Origin: Alphaproteobacteria bacterium | Lineage (GTDB): Bacteria; Pseudomonadota; Alphaproteobacteria; Ferrovibrionales; Ferrovibrionaceae | Length of the DNA: 64,000 nt | Assembly: GCA_018336035.1 (NCBI GenBank) | Contig: JAGXRD010000083.1 | Span: 25,373 to 89,372, forward strand | Reading direction: 5' to 3' | In this document: positions 1-9,398 of the stretch, piece after piece | Position numbering within the stretch: position 1 is the stretch's first letter | How the letters are laid out: each line of letters opens with the position of its first letter | Notes under the pieces: generated by a model | Databases searched by the model: none | Told to the model about the DNA's origin: nothing | What the model saw: the letters and a program-made list of their open reading frames with translations, nothing else | Made by a program: the position numbers and the translations under genes

Positions 1-2146
1 CCTTCGGCCAGTCGCGCAGCATCAGGAAGCCGTCGGGCGCGCCATACAGCTTTTCCCACAGCTCTTCCGTCACATAGGGCATGAAGGGATGCAGCAGGTG
101 AATCAACTGGCGCAGCACATAGGCGCAGGTCGCCTGCGTCTCGGCCTTGAGTGCCGCATCCTCGCCCATCAGCGCCGGCTTGATCAGCTCGAGATACCAG
201 TCGCAGAAGGTACCCCAGGTGAAGTGATACAGCGCGCCGGCCGCCTCGTTGAACTTGTAGGCTGCGAGCGCGGCTTCCACCTCGCGGGCCGCCTTGCCCA
301 GTTCGCCGATCGCCCATTTGTTGACGGTGTTCTGCACGGCTTCCGGCTTGAAATCAGCCGGCAGAGTGCAACCGTTCATCTCGGCAAAGCGCGCGGCATT
401 CCACAGCTTGGTGGCGAAGTTGCGATAGCCCTCGACGCGCTGCTCCGACATTTTTACGTCGCGGCCCTGCGCAGCGAAAATGGTCAGCGCAAACCGCAAC
501 GCATCGGCGCCGTATTTGCCGATCACGTCCAAGGGGTCCATCACATTGCCCTTGGTCTTGGACATCTTCTGGCCCTTCTCGTCGCGGACCAGGGCATGGA
601 TGTAGACCGTGTGGAACGGCGCCTTCTGGGTGAAGTGCAGCCCCATCATGATCATGCGGGCAACCCAGAAGAAGATGATGTCGAAGCCGGTGACCAGCAC
701 ATCGGTCGGGTAATGCGACTTCAGCACGTCGGTCTGTTCCGGCCAGCCCAGCGTGGAGAACGGCCACAGCGCCGAGGAGAACCAGGTGTCCAGCACGTCT
801 TCGTCACGCGTCAGCTCGGTGGCCTTGCCGTAATGCTTGGTCGCTTCGGCCTGGGCCTCGGCTTCGTTATAGGCCACGAAGACCTTGCCGTCCGGACCGT
901 ACCAGGCCGGGATCTGATGGCCCCACCACAGCTGGCGCGAGATGCACCAGGGCTGGATGTTGCGCATCCATTCGAAATAGGTCTTTTCCCAGCTCTTGGG
1001 CACGAACTGGATATCGCCCTTCTCCACCGCCTCGATGGCCGGCTTGGCCAGCACCTCAGCATTCACATACCACTGCTCGGTCAGCCAGGGCTCGATCACC
1101 ACCTGCGAGCGGTCGCCATGCGGCACCATGTGGGTGTTGGGCTCGATCTTCTCCACCAGGCCAAGCTCTTCCAGATCGGCGACGATCTGCTTGCGGGCGG
1201 CGAAACGTTCCATGCCGCGGTATTTCTCCGGCACGTTCTCGTTCAGCTTCGCATGCTTGTCGAAGATGTTGATCATCTCGAGCTTGTGGCGCTTGCCAAC
1301 TTCGAAGTCGTTGAAGTCATGTGCCGGCGTCATCTTCACTGCGCCCGAGCCCTTCTCGGGATCGGAATACTCATCGGCCACGATGGGAATGCGGCGGCCG
1401 ACCAGCGGCAAGATCGCAAACTTGCCGATCAGGCTCTGGTAGCGCTCGTCATCCGGATGCACGGCAATGCCGGTATCGCCCAGCATCGTTTCCGGCCGCG
1501 TCGTCGCCACCGTGATGAAAGTGTCGGTCATGCCCTCGACGGGATAGCGGAAATACCAGAGATGGGATTTCACCTCATGCTGCTCGACCTCGAGATCCGA
1601 GATCGCGGTCAGCAGTTTTGGATCCCAGTTTACCAGACGCTGATCCTTGTAGATCAGGCCCTGGCGATAGAGTTCGACGAAGACCTTGAGCACGGCCTCG
1701 GACAGGCCATCGTCCATGGTGAAGCGTTCACGGCTCCAGTCGCAGCTTTCGCCAAGCCGGCGCTGCTGACCGGTGATCATGCCGCCGGATTCCGCCTTCC
1801 ATTCCCAGACGCGCTCGATGAACTTGTCGCGGCCCATCTGGTGGCGGTTCATCTGCTGCGCGGCGAGCTGACGCTCCACCACCATCTGGGTGGCGATGCC
1901 GGCATGGTCGGTGCCCGGCTGCCACAGCGCATCAAAGCCGCGCATGCGGTGATAGCGGATCAGGATGTCCTGCAGGGTGTGATTGAGCGCATGGCCCATA
2001 TGCAGGCTGCCGGTCACATTCGGCGGCGGCAGGGCGATGGTGTAGGGCTTGCCCGACTTCACGCCGACCTTGAACGCGCCGCCCTCTTCCCAGGCCTTGT
2101 ACAGGCGGGCTTCGACGTCCTGGGGGGAAAAACTCTTGTCCAGCAT
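1..2146 (-). CDS. valS: Valyl-tRNA synthetase, C-terminal part cut off by window edge
   Basis: Class I aminoacyl-tRNA synthetase that charges tRNA-Val in the cytoplasm. Reading leftwards from the ATG at 2146, the frame is open to base 1 (about 715 codons). The HIGH-type signature appears as HMGH at residues 49-52, after the PPPNVTG context typical of ValRS. The KMSKS-type loop appears as KMSKT near residues 527-531. Bacterial ValRS is usually about 880-950 residues, so the anticodon-binding tail and C-terminal coiled coil lie outside the window. It is the last gene of a minus-strand run (pcm, rhodanese, tolC, popZ, valS) and lies about 120 bp downstream of popZ. A 700-codon open frame on the plus strand here is only a shadow. 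Confidence 0.97.
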   Translation of the reverse strand, partial: MLDKSFSPQDVEARLYKAWEEGGAFKVGVKSGKPYTIALPPPNVTGSLHMGHALNHTLQDILIRYHRMRGFDALWQPGTDHAGIATQMVVERQLAAQQMNRHQMGRDKFIERVWEWKAESGGMITGQQRRLGESCDWSRERFTMDDGLSEAVLKVFVELYRQGLIYKDQRLVNWDPKLLTAISDLEVEQHEVKSHLWYFRYPVEGMTDTFITVATTRPETMLGDTGIAVHPDDERYQSLIGKFAILPLVGRRIPIVADEYSDPEKGSGAVKMTPAHDFNDFEVGKRHKLEMINIFDKHAKLNENVPEKYRGMERFAARKQIVADLEELGLVEKIEPNTHMVPHGDRSQVVIEPWLTEQWYVNAEVLAKPAIEAVEKGDIQFVPKSWEKTYFEWMRNIQPWCISRQLWWGHQIPAWYGPDGKVFVAYNEAEAQAEATKHYGKATELTRDEDVLDTWFSSALWPFSTLGWPEQTDVLKSHYPTDVLVTGFDIIFFWVARMIMMGLHFTQKAPFHTVYIHALVRDEKGQKMSKTKGNVMDPLDVIGKYGADALRFALTIFAAQGRDVKMSEQRVEGYRNFATKLWNAARFAEMNGCTLPADFKPEAVQNTVNKWAIGELGKAAREVEAALAAYKFNEAAGALYHFTWGTFCDWYLELIKPALMGEDAALKAETQATCAYVLRQLIHLLHPFMPYVTEELWEKLYGAPDGFLMLRDWPK

Positions 2147-2265
2147 GGTGGCAACTCAGGCTTCAGGGCTTACGGGAAAGGGCGGAAATAAAAGACGATC
2201 CGGCAGCAGCAGTCCAGCCCCCGGCCGGGCGGTCGGAGAGCAGAGGCACGGCCAAAACCGCGATT

Positions 2266-2925
2266 TTAGAGGTGGTCCTGCTCTTCTTCCGCCTGGATGG
2301 TCAGGCGGGCGACTTCGCGCTCGACGATACGCTGAACGATGGTGGCCAGATGGGCATCCAGCCATTCCTTCAGCATCGGGCGCAGCAGTTCCTTCACCAG
2401 CTCCTCAAGGGTGCGCTGGCTGTTGCCCAGACCCATGGCACGGCTGCCGGCGATGGCGCCGGACAACTGGCCCAGATGGGCGGCGGCACGGGCAGCCGTG
2501 GGCGGCGACACCAGACCTTCGACCTCGTCACGCACCACATCGGTCAGCTCGAGGATGTCATCGCTCGGCTGATACTGCTGCTGCGGCTGCGGCTGCGGTG
2601 GGGGCGGAGCAGCTGCCCGACGCACCGGACGCGGTGGCGGCGGCGGCAGTGGCGGCGGCTCGTAATCGGGCTCGAATTCCGGCTCCGGCTCGGGCTCCGG
2701 TTCCGGCATGAATGGCTCTGGTTCGGGCTCCGGTTCCGGCTCGGGCTCCGGCATCGCCATCATCGGCTCGGGCTCAGGCTCCGGCTCGGGGGCTGGCGGC
2801 GACGGCGGAGGTTCGGCGGCGGGTGCGGCGCTCTGATCGGCGCCGTCTTCGGAAATGATCCGGCGGATGGAGGCAAGGATTTCCTCCATGGTCGGTTCAT
2901 TCTGGCCTGCCTTGGGGTCGCTCAT
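2266..2925 (-). CDS. popZ: Polar organizing protein PopZ (DUF2497 family)
   Basis: Self-assembling cell-pole scaffold; in Caulobacter PopZ anchors ParB-parS and recruits cell-cycle kinases. The 219-residue protein has the expected three parts. The conserved N-terminal interaction helix contains EEILASIRRIISEDG (about residues 14-28). A disordered Pro/Glu linker follows (about 36-120), with nearly uninterrupted Glu-Pro dipeptides at 46-90 and a Pro/Gln stretch after them. The C-terminal oligomerisation helices contain LEELVKELLRPMLKEWLD near residues 170-190. The gene sits directly upstream of valS, its usual alphaproteobacterial neighbour. The EP-rich coding DNA is internally repetitive (about 2660-2800), so linker length probably varies between strains. 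Family call from sequence; function from the Caulobacter homologue. Confidence 0.93.
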   Translation of the reverse strand: MSDPKAGQNEPTMEEILASIRRIISEDGADQSAAPAAEPPPSPPAPEPEPEPEPMMAMPEPEPEPEPEPEPFMPEPEPEPEPEFEPDYEPPPLPPPPPRPVRRAAAPPPPQPQPQQQYQPSDDILELTDVVRDEVEGLVSPPTAARAAAHLGQLSGAIAGSRAMGLGNSQRTLEELVKELLRPMLKEWLDAHLATIVQRIVEREVARLTIQAEEEQDHL

Positions 2926-3165
2926 CCGCCCGATACACTCATTCTGTTACGCGATCCGTCAGGATGACGGCATGGCATGCAGGCCATCGGTCATACAGCC
3001 AAGGCTGAGCCTGGGCCGAATCAATCCGGTCAATGGTATGCGGGGCAAAGATAACCGAACTGTTAACCTGGGTTAAGGGGATTTTCCCCAAATTGCCGGT
3101 CCGGTTGCGCTTTTCGCCCGATTCGCGGCGCTTTCCACCGCGGACCGGGCGTAAAACAATCCAGA

Positions 3166-4542
3166 TTACTCGGCGTTCAGGCCACCGTCGGTACCGAACC
3201 ACTTATTGCGCACGCGCTCATAATTCTCGGTCGGATCGTAATAGTCGACCGGCAGACTGAGCGAGCGGGCATTGAGACGGCCGACTGCCGAGAGCAGAGC
3301 AAAACCGGCGACATATTCGTCGCGGCGGGCCCGGACCTCGGCCACGCGGGCGTCGAGATATTCCTGCTCCTGGTCCAGCACGTCCAGCGTGGTGCGCGAA
3401 CCGACTTCGGCTTCCTGCTGCACACCTTCCAGCGCGATGCGGGCAGCCTGCACCTGGCTGACACGCGCCGTGATGTTGGAGCGCGAGGTGCTGAGGTTTT
3501 CCCAGGCCTGCACCACCGACTGGCGCACGCTGCGACGCTGCTCTTCCACCTGGATGCGGCGCTGGTTATGCGTCTGCTTGCGCTGGCGCGTCTGGCTGTA
3601 GACGGAACCGCCTTCATACAGCGGCACAGTCACCTGCAGGCCCACCCGCTGCGTATCCTGCCGGAAGTTGTTGCGGGTGTTTTCATCTGCCTTCGAGGCA
3701 GAGGCATTCAGCGACACGGTGGGCAGCAGCGCGCCGGAGGCAACGCGCACGTCATTCTTGGCGGCGACTTCACGGAAGCGGGCAGCCTGCAAATCCGGAT
3801 TCTCGTCGAACGAAATCCCGACGGCCTCTTCCTCGCTCTGCGGCAGTTGCGGCAGCGGCGGCGGTGCCGCCAGCGTGCGCGGCATCTCGCCGATCACGCG
3901 GGCCAGCACGGCGCGCGACGACACCAGCGCGCCTTCGGCCGAGATGCGGTCGGCGGTCGCGCGCGACAGGCGCGATTCAGACTGCGCCACATCGGTGCGG
4001 GTGATTTCACCGACGCGGAAACGCTCACGCACGGCTTCGAGCTGGCGGCGCAGCACTTCTTCGTTGTTGCGGGTCAGGTCCAGCACGGCCTGGTTCTGCA
4101 CCACATCCATATAGGCCGTGACGGCATCGAGCAGCACGCGGCGCTCGGTGCTGGCCAGGTCCTGGCGGCCCGCAAGAATCTGCGCCTCGGCGGCGTCGGT
4201 TGCGGCTTCGGTGCGACCGCCGCGATACAGCGGCTGCGACACGGTCAGCTGCAACGTGTTGGGATTCATCGTCCCGCTCGTCGCGGACGCCGATTCCGGC
4301 GTGTATTCGACATCCTGCCAGCCGCGTTCGCCAGTAACGCTCACGGTCGGGCGCCAGCCCGACAACGCCTGCGGCACACCTTCGTCGGTGGCGCGCAGGG
4401 CTGCGCGGGCAGCGAGCAGCGTGGGATTGTTGTTGTAGGCCGCGCTAAACACTTCGGTCAGCGACTGCGCGCTGGCCGGCTGCACAGCGATGATGCAGCT
4501 CACGGCAACAGCCGTCGCCAAGATGGTTTTTGTGAAGCTCAT
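3166..4542 (-). CDS. tolC: TolC family outer membrane channel protein
   Basis: Outer-membrane factor forming the trimeric exit duct for type I secretion and RND/MFS efflux. After a clear signal peptide (MSFTKTILATAVAV, cleavage after ASAQ), the mature protein starts SLTEVFSAAYNNNPTLLAAR, the usual TolC opening. It has two internally related halves rich in Ala/Gln/Arg helices and ends near WFGTDGGLN. I place the start at the ATG at 4542 (458 aa) because it gives the cleanest signal peptide. In-frame ATGs at 4551 and 4572 are alternatives, and the AAGGA just upstream of 4551 is close to all of them. There is no adjacent efflux pump, so this looks like the general housekeeping channel. The downstream 240 bp before popZ holds a loose CCGGTCCG/CGGACCGG inverted repeat but no strong terminator. 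Confidence 0.92.
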   Translation of the reverse strand: MSFTKTILATAVAVSCIIAVQPASAQSLTEVFSAAYNNNPTLLAARAALRATDEGVPQALSGWRPTVSVTGERGWQDVEYTPESASATSGTMNPNTLQLTVSQPLYRGGRTEAATDAAEAQILAGRQDLASTERRVLLDAVTAYMDVVQNQAVLDLTRNNEEVLRRQLEAVRERFRVGEITRTDVAQSESRLSRATADRISAEGALVSSRAVLARVIGEMPRTLAAPPPLPQLPQSEEEAVGISFDENPDLQAARFREVAAKNDVRVASGALLPTVSLNASASKADENTRNNFRQDTQRVGLQVTVPLYEGGSVYSQTRQRKQTHNQRRIQVEEQRRSVRQSVVQAWENLSTSRSNITARVSQVQAARIALEGVQQEAEVGSRTTLDVLDQEQEYLDARVAEVRARRDEYVAGFALLSAVGRLNARSLSLPVDYYDPTENYERVRNKWFGTDGGLNAE

Positions 4543-4631
4543 GACGCGCATCCGTCCTTCATTCCGTTTCATCGTTGTCGCCGCGGCGCGTCCCAATCGT
4601 AGTCCCCGAACTCTTATTTTTTGTTATGCAC

Positions 4632-4961
4632 TCAATACGTCGCCATGCCGGGTTCGACCTGCTCGGCCCAGGCATGGATTCCGCCGGCGAGGTTCGTCGC
4701 CTGCGTAAAACCGTTTTGACGCAGCCAGCCGGTAACCTGGCGGCTGCGACCGCCGTGATGGCACATCACCACCAGTGGCTTGTCACGTGGCAATTCAGCA
4801 ACCCGCTGCGGGATCTGCTGCATCGGGATATTCACTGTCCCCGACAGCGATACCGTCGCCACTTCCCAGTCCTCACGCACATCCAGAACAGCAACGTCCT
4901 TGCCGCTCTTGCGCCAGGCGTCGAGTTCGGCAACGCCGATTTCCAGGGGGGCGTCGGCCAT
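4632..4961 (-). CDS. Single-domain rhodanese-like protein
   Basis: Small (109 aa) single-domain rhodanese of the GlpE/PspE type; such proteins bind or transfer sulfane sulfur on an active-site cysteine. The active loop reads CHHGGRS (Cys about residue 65), followed by the helix SRQVTGWLRQNGF and the typical ending NLAGGIHAWAEQV. The N-terminal DVREDWE motif is also standard. No signal peptide, so cytoplasmic. It starts only 5 bp after the pcm stop codon and is followed by tolC, an arrangement common in alphaproteobacteria. The physiological sulfur donor and acceptor cannot be read from the sequence. Confidence 0.93.
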   Translation of the reverse strand: MADAPLEIGVAELDAWRKSGKDVAVLDVREDWEVATVSLSGTVNIPMQQIPQRVAELPRDKPLVVMCHHGGRSRQVTGWLRQNGFTQATNLAGGIHAWAEQVEPGMATY

Positions 4962-4966
4962 GCGGA

Positions 4967-5638
4967 TCAGAACACGAAACCGGCCGGCCGCTCAAAACCG
5001 GGCAGCATTGGAGTGCCGGCATCGAACAGCACGCGCTGGGGGAACAGATCGCCGGCCCGCTTGATCAGAACGGTCTGACCGATCGGCGCACCGGGCGCAC
5101 GCAGCACGCCAATCAGACGGCCGCCATCGGCCAGCTGCTGCAGCAAAGCGGGCGAAAATTCCGGCACCGCGCCGGCAACCAGGATCACATTGAACGGACC
5201 CTGCTTGGGCAGGCCATCCTTCAGCGCGCCGTCGACCAGCGCGACATTGTCGATGCCCAGGCTCTGCAGGGTCTGGCCGGCCTGCTGGCTCAGCGCGGCA
5301 TCAACCTCCAGGCCGATCACAGTGCTGGTCATGCGGGCGAGCACGGCGACTTCGTAGCCAGTGGCGGCGCCAATCACGAGGGCGACTTCGGAGGGCTGAA
5401 TCTCGGCTTCCTGCAGCAGGCGGGCCAGGATCATCGGTTCCATCAGGTAGCGGCCGGGCGCAATCGCGACGTCCTCGTCCATGTAGGCCACGCCACGATA
5501 GGCTTTGGGCACGAACTGCTCGCGCGGCAGGGCGGCCATGGCGGCGATCACCTGCTCATCGGTCACCTTGTTGGGGCGAAGCTGCGTCAGCACCATCTGG
5601 CGGCGCGCTTCGGCGAATTGGCGTTCTGCTGTGGCCAT
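4967..5638 (-). CDS. pcm: Protein-L-isoaspartate O-methyltransferase
   Basis: SAM-dependent methyltransferase family that repairs isoaspartyl residues in damaged proteins. Taken from the ATG at 5638 it is 223 aa and starts MATAERQFAEARRQM. The frame stays open upstream to 5821, but that extension is not protein-like. Family features are RRQMVLTQL at the N-terminus, PREQFVP near residue 40, the motif I region VIGAATGYEVAVLARM, and a C-terminal GGRLIGVL strand. Motif I reads GAATGYE rather than the canonical GTGSGYQ, as in the divergent alphaproteobacterial branch usually annotated simply as PCMT. It is first in the run pcm - rhodanese - tolC - popZ - valS. Whether this branch has true isoaspartyl activity is not certain. 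Confidence 0.88.
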   Translation of the reverse strand: MATAERQFAEARRQMVLTQLRPNKVTDEQVIAAMAALPREQFVPKAYRGVAYMDEDVAIAPGRYLMEPMILARLLQEAEIQPSEVALVIGAATGYEVAVLARMTSTVIGLEVDAALSQQAGQTLQSLGIDNVALVDGALKDGLPKQGPFNVILVAGAVPEFSPALLQQLADGGRLIGVLRAPGAPIGQTVLIKRAGDLFPQRVLFDAGTPMLPGFERPAGFVF

Positions 5639-5847
5639 GGGCGGGAATCCGGGCTGGAACAGGTATTGGGACAGGCGCCGTTTATAATGCTGCAATGCCG
5701 CGAAAACAACGGTCGTATTGGGGGTTAGCTGGCTCGCCGGCAGGCTGCTGCCATTCCCTGCCACCTTGCAAGGCTGGTCATTATGGGCTGCCCGGAAAGC
5801 CTTGACCCCACAGGGCGGCAACCCTTAGTAAGGGGCCGCGCGCTCGA

Positions 5848-5921
5848 GGTCTGGTGGCGGAGTGGTGACGCAGCGGACTGCAAATCCGCGTACGCCGGTT
5901 CAATTCCGGCCCAGACCTCCA
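5848..5921 (+). tRNA. tRNA-Cys (anticodon GCA)
   Basis: A 74-nt cloverleaf with encoded CCA. The acceptor arms are GGTCTGG (5848-5854) and CCAGACC (5911-5917), followed by discriminator T and CCA. The anticodon stem GCGGA/TCCGC encloses CTGCAAA, giving anticodon GCA. The T arm has GGTTCAATTCC. It stands alone between pcm (divergent) and a small unknown gene, with no other tRNA next to it. Confidence 0.97.
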
Positions 5922-6066
5922 TTTCCCCCTCAAAACACTCTGGATTTCCCGTCCAGGCTGCCTTTCCGGCGGCCGGGAGCCTTAATTAGCGATAACGCCC
6001 CCTTCTATCTCCGTCCTGGCCCAGCTATCTTTTGATTTCAGGTAGTTATCGCGGCAGGAGGCGGCG

Positions 6067-6444
6067 GTGAAGATTCTGGGCTATGGCAAGACCGACAAGG
6101 TCGATCATCTGGTCACCAAGGAAATGCTGGACCGGGACTCGCACCGGAAACTGCAGAAATTCCTCGAAGATATCGAGATGGCGATATTCAGCGCCAATCG
6201 CGAGGTGATGAAGAAGGCCGTGCCGGAACTGACCCGGGAGTCCTTCATGGCCTTCGCGGTCCGCGTCGCCGAGGCCCGGGCGCGCTACCTGAAGATCGCG
6301 CTGGAGCTTTCCGCCATCGCCCATCCCTCGGCCGAGGATATCGCCCGGCTGAAGGCCGCGCGCGAAGCCAATGACGAACTGCTGCACGCCTTCGAGGCGA
6401 CCAAGCGCGTGATCGAGCGCGGCTACACGCTGCTCGCGCGCTAA
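6067..6444 (+). CDS. Small helical protein of unknown function
   Basis: A 125-residue cytoplasmic protein I do not recognise. It starts with GTG at 6067, preceded by a strong AGGAGG at about 6057-6062. The sequence begins MKILGYGKTDKVDHLV and is then almost wholly helical and charged (KFLEDIEMAIFSANREVMKK, VAEARARYLKIALELS), with no Cys, signal peptide or membrane segment. Codon use matches the neighbours, so it is very likely a real gene. Its stop overlaps the stop region of the convergent YciI-like gene by 4 bp. The pattern of paired amphipathic helices could suit a small helical bundle or an oligomerising partner protein, but that is inference only. Confidence 0.75.
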   Translation: MKILGYGKTDKVDHLVTKEMLDRDSHRKLQKFLEDIEMAIFSANREVMKKAVPELTRESFMAFAVRVAEARARYLKIALELSAIAHPSAEDIARLKAAREANDELLHAFEATKRVIERGYTLLAR

Positions 6445-6764
6445 TCGGCGAAGGGCGATGTGCCGCTCGCCGGATTGAACACCATCTGCCAGGGCCGCAG
6501 CCGCGCCGACAGCAGACCGGACTGCACGGCCGGATCATCCTCCATCATGCGCTGCGCGGTTACCTCATCGCTGCTGTCCAGCACCGCGATCCCGCCGCCG
6601 GCATCGTCGCGAAACAGGCCGGCCATCAGCAGTTTGCCGCCCTGCATCAGATCTTCGAGATAGATCTGGTGATCCTGCAGCGCCTGTTCCGGCGCCGGTT
6701 GGCCGACCGGCCAGGCCGGGCCGCGCTGATAATCGATCCACCAGACCGCACGCGGCTTCGGCAT
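6441..6764 (-). CDS. YciI-like (YCII-related) protein
   Basis: Member of the YCII ferredoxin-like-fold family, 107 aa. Family hallmarks are an N-terminal VWWIDYQRGP, then HQIYLEDLMQGGKLLMAGLFRDDAGGGIAVLD, the acidic DDPAVQSGLLSARLRPW segment, and a C-terminal strand. In characterised relatives a His and an Asp at equivalent positions line a small pocket; H33 and D77-D78 are the likely counterparts here. No signal peptide. Start ATG at 6764. It is convergent with the preceding small gene and has no obvious operon partner. Substrate and reaction are unknown for nearly all family members. Confidence 0.85.
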   Translation of the reverse strand: MPKPRAVWWIDYQRGPAWPVGQPAPEQALQDHQIYLEDLMQGGKLLMAGLFRDDAGGGIAVLDSSDEVTAQRMMEDDPAVQSGLLSARLRPWQMVFNPASGTSPFAD

Positions 6765-6914
6765 GCCCTGCTCCGTTCGTTTCGTTTCCCTATCGCGAGA
6801 TCGTAGTCATGGTTTCCGCCGGGTTTCCATGCCCAGATGCGCCTCCCTGCCGCCTTGTGACAAAAGGCCGAACCGGGCATGATTTCCCGGTCTTTCGCCC
6901 TAGATTGTAAGATC

Positions 6915-7832
6915 ATGTCCGCACTCCCAGAGTCCATTGATGCCGTCGAGACCCTGCTGAGCCGCGGCGACTATGTCGCCGACCGTTCGCTGGCAACCAC
7001 GCTGTTCCTGGCGCTGAAGATGGGACGGCCGTTGTTCCTCGAAGGCGAAGCCGGCGTCGGCAAGACCGAGATCGCCAAGGTGCTGGCCGCCACGCTGGGG
7101 CGCCGCCTCGTGCGCCTGCAATGCTATGAGGGCCTCGATCTCTCCTCGGCGGTCTATGAGTGGAACTATCCACGCCAGATGCTGGAAATCCGCCTGGCCG
7201 AAGCCGCCGGCGGGGGCGACAAAGAGGCACTCGCGCGCGACCTATTCAGCCCGGATTTCCTGGTCGAGCGACCGCTGCTGCAGGCGCTGAAGCCCGATCC
7301 GGCTGGCGCACCGGTGCTGCTGATCGATGAACTCGACCGTACCGACGAGCCTTTCGAGGCCTATCTGCTCGAAGTGCTGTCCGACTTCCAGATCACCATC
7401 CCGGAAATCGGCCCGATCAAGGCGGCCGAGCCACCGATCGTGATCATCACCTCGAACCGCACGCGCGAAATCCACGACGCGCTGAAGCGGCGCTGCCTGT
7501 ATTACTGGGTCGACTATCCCAGCGCCGAGCGCGAGTTGGCGATCCTGGAACGCAAAGTGCCTGGCGTGCAGAAGCGGCTCAGCCGCGAGATCGTCGGCTT
7601 CGTGCAGCACCTGCGCGAGACCGAGTTGTTCAAGCTGCCCGGTGTCGCCGAGACCATCGACTGGACGCGCGCGCTCGCCTTCCTCGACAAGGTCAGCCTT
7701 GATCCCGAGACGATCGACAATACGCTCGGCGTGCTGCTGAAATACCAGGACGACATTGCCAAGATGAAGGGCTCGGAAGCCGCCAATATCCTGCGCCAGG
7801 TGCAGCAGGATATGGCCTCGCTGGGCATCTGA
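6915..7832 (+). CDS. MoxR-family AAA+ ATPase (CoxD-like)
   Basis: AAA+ ATPase of the MoxR/CoxD branch (305 aa from the ATG at 6915), acting as a cofactor-insertion or activation chaperone together with a VWA partner. Walker A is GEAGVGKTE (about residues 45-53), Walker B is VLLIDELDR, and sensor 1 is VIITSNRTREI. In Oligotropha the CoxD-CoxE pair is needed to assemble the Mo-Cu centre of CO dehydrogenase. Here the next gene is exactly a CoxE-type VWA protein starting 2 bp downstream, followed by XdhC-type and MocA-type genes, so a role in maturing a molybdenum hydroxylase is the best inference. A slightly longer start at 6879 is possible but lacks support. Confidence 0.92.
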   Translation: MSALPESIDAVETLLSRGDYVADRSLATTLFLALKMGRPLFLEGEAGVGKTEIAKVLAATLGRRLVRLQCYEGLDLSSAVYEWNYPRQMLEIRLAEAAGGGDKEALARDLFSPDFLVERPLLQALKPDPAGAPVLLIDELDRTDEPFEAYLLEVLSDFQITIPEIGPIKAAEPPIVIITSNRTREIHDALKRRCLYYWVDYPSAERELAILERKVPGVQKRLSREIVGFVQHLRETELFKLPGVAETIDWTRALAFLDKVSLDPETIDNTLGVLLKYQDDIAKMKGSEAANILRQVQQDMASLGI

Positions 7833-7833
7833 C

Positions 7834-9075
7834 ATGGTGCTGCTGCCCGATCCCACATCGGGTCAAAACGGTGAAGGCGGCGCTTTCGCCACCAATATCG
7901 TGCATTTCGTGCGGCTGCTGCGTGCCTCCGGTTTGCGGCTGGGCCCGGGCAAAGCGATGGATGCGGTACGCGCCGTCGAAGTCGCCGGCATCCGGCGGCG
8001 CGATGATCTGTACTGGACGCTGTTCTCGGTGCTGGTGAACCGGCGCGACCAGCGCGATCTGTTCGACCAGGCTTTCCACATCTTCTGGCGCGATCCGAAA
8101 ATTCTGGAGCGCATGATGAGCCTGTTGCTGCCGCAGGCCGAAGGCACGGCAGAACCTTCCAAAAGCAATATGTCGCAGCGTCTTCGTCAGGCTTTGTTGC
8201 CCGGTCAGGGCGAGGCACGTGCCAGCAACGAGAAGAAGGAAGTCGAGATCGACGCGACGCTCACCTTCTCGGCCGACGAACTGCTGCAGAAGAAGGACTT
8301 CGCCGATATGACGGCGGAGGAAATGGATCAGGCCAAGGCCGCGATGGCGCGGATCGACTGGCCCTTCCGCCCCGCCCGCACCCGCCGCCTGCAACCTGAC
8401 GCGCGCGGGCACCGTATCGACCTGCGCGCCAGCCTCCAGGCCTCCTTACGCACCGGCGGCACCATCATTCCGCTCAAGCGCAAGAGCCCGGGCGAGCGTC
8501 CGCCGCCGTTGGTGGTGGTGTGCGACATCTCCGGCTCGATGAGCCAGTACAGCCGCATGTTCCTGCATTTCATGCATGCGCTGAGCAACGACCGCAGCCG
8601 CGTCCACAGCTTCCTGTTCGGAACACGGCTGACCAATATCAGCCGCATGCTGCGCCAGCGGGATGTCGACAAGGCGCTGACGGCCGTGAGCGAGCGTGTG
8701 CCCGACTGGTCGGGTGGCACCCGCATCGGTGCCACGCTGGCCGAGTTCAACCGCCTGTGGTCGCGCCGCGTGCTGGGCCAGGGCGCCGTCGTGCTGCTGC
8801 TGACCGATGGGCTGGATCGCGAAGGCGGCGAAGGCCTGCCGCGCGAGATGGAGCGGCTGCATAAATCCTGCCATCGGCTGATCTGGCTCAATCCGCTGCT
8901 GCGCTGGGACGGCTTCGAGCCGAAAGCCGCCGGCATCCGCGCCATCCTGCCCCATGTTGACGATTTCCGTCCGGTTCACAATCTTAGCTCCATCGCCGAC
9001 CTCGCCCATGCGCTCAGTCACGAGAGCGACGCAGGCAACCGGCTGAAGCTCAATCTCGGGAGACTGGCCGCATGA
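7834..9075 (+). CDS. VWA domain protein, CoxE-like
   Basis: CoxE-type partner of the MoxR ATPase, 413 aa, cytoplasmic. The first 200 residues form a helical family-specific region that includes AVEVAGIRRRDDLYWTLFS and an acidic TFSADELLQKKDFADM stretch. The C-terminal half is a von Willebrand A domain with the MIDAS motif DISGSMS (about residues 230-236), GGTRIGATL, and LLTDGLDREGGE. In characterised systems the MIDAS of CoxE-type proteins binds a metal and couples ATPase action to the client enzyme. Starts 2 bp after the ATPase stop and overlaps the following XdhC gene by 4 bp (ATGA), so all are translationally coupled. Confidence 0.92.
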   Translation: MVLLPDPTSGQNGEGGAFATNIVHFVRLLRASGLRLGPGKAMDAVRAVEVAGIRRRDDLYWTLFSVLVNRRDQRDLFDQAFHIFWRDPKILERMMSLLLPQAEGTAEPSKSNMSQRLRQALLPGQGEARASNEKKEVEIDATLTFSADELLQKKDFADMTAEEMDQAKAAMARIDWPFRPARTRRLQPDARGHRIDLRASLQASLRTGGTIIPLKRKSPGERPPPLVVVCDISGSMSQYSRMFLHFMHALSNDRSRVHSFLFGTRLTNISRMLRQRDVDKALTAVSERVPDWSGGTRIGATLAEFNRLWSRRVLGQGAVVLLLTDGLDREGGEGLPREMERLHKSCHRLIWLNPLLRWDGFEPKAAGIRAILPHVDDFRPVHNLSSIADLAHALSHESDAGNRLKLNLGRLAA

Positions 9076-9398
9076 CCACAGACTCCACCGACATTCTCAC
9101 CACCGCGCTGGACTGGAAGCAGTCCGGCAAGGGCGTGGCGCTGGCCACCGTCGTCACCACCTGGGGCTCGGCGCCGCGTCCGGTCGGCAGCCAGCTGGCG
9201 GTCGACGACGAAGGCAAGTTCATCGGCTCGGTCTCGGGCGGCTGCATCGAGGGTGCGGTCGTCACCGAAGCGCTGGATGCGATTGCCGATGGCAAGCCGC
9301 GCCTGCTGGATTTCGGCGTCTCTGACGCCCAGGCCTGGGAAGTTGGGCTGGCCTGCGGCGGCAAGATACAAGTCTATGTGGAGCGGCTTGACGCATGA
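9072..9398 (+). CDS. XdhC family protein, N-terminal (CoxI) domain only
   Basis: First half of a split XdhC. XdhC binds molybdenum cofactor, promotes its sulfuration, and delivers it to xanthine-oxidase-family enzymes. The 108 residues match the N-terminal XdhC/CoxI domain: the VALATVVTTWGSAPRPVGSQLAV strand-turn, then GSVSGGCIEGAVV with the conserved SGGC cysteine, ending with YVERLD. The Rossmann part that normally follows in one chain is encoded by the next, separate gene, whose ATG overlaps this stop by 4 bp. Such split forms are common in alphaproteobacterial cox-type clusters, so this is probably normal organisation and not a frameshift: both halves have clean ends. Confidence 0.9.
   Translation: MTTDSTDILTTALDWKQSGKGVALATVVTTWGSAPRPVGSQLAVDDEGKFIGSVSGGCIEGAVVTEALDAIADGKPRLLDFGVSDAQAWEVGLACGGKIQVYVERLDA

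Noticed and set aside
89..2191. 700-codon open frame on the plus strand
   Set aside because: Exactly opposite valS; composition is rich in His, Gly, Leu and Arg, as expected for an antisense shadow in high-GC DNA.
2939..3260. Small open frames between tolC and popZ
   Set aside because: Short, overlapping in several frames, without ribosome binding sites or protein-like composition.
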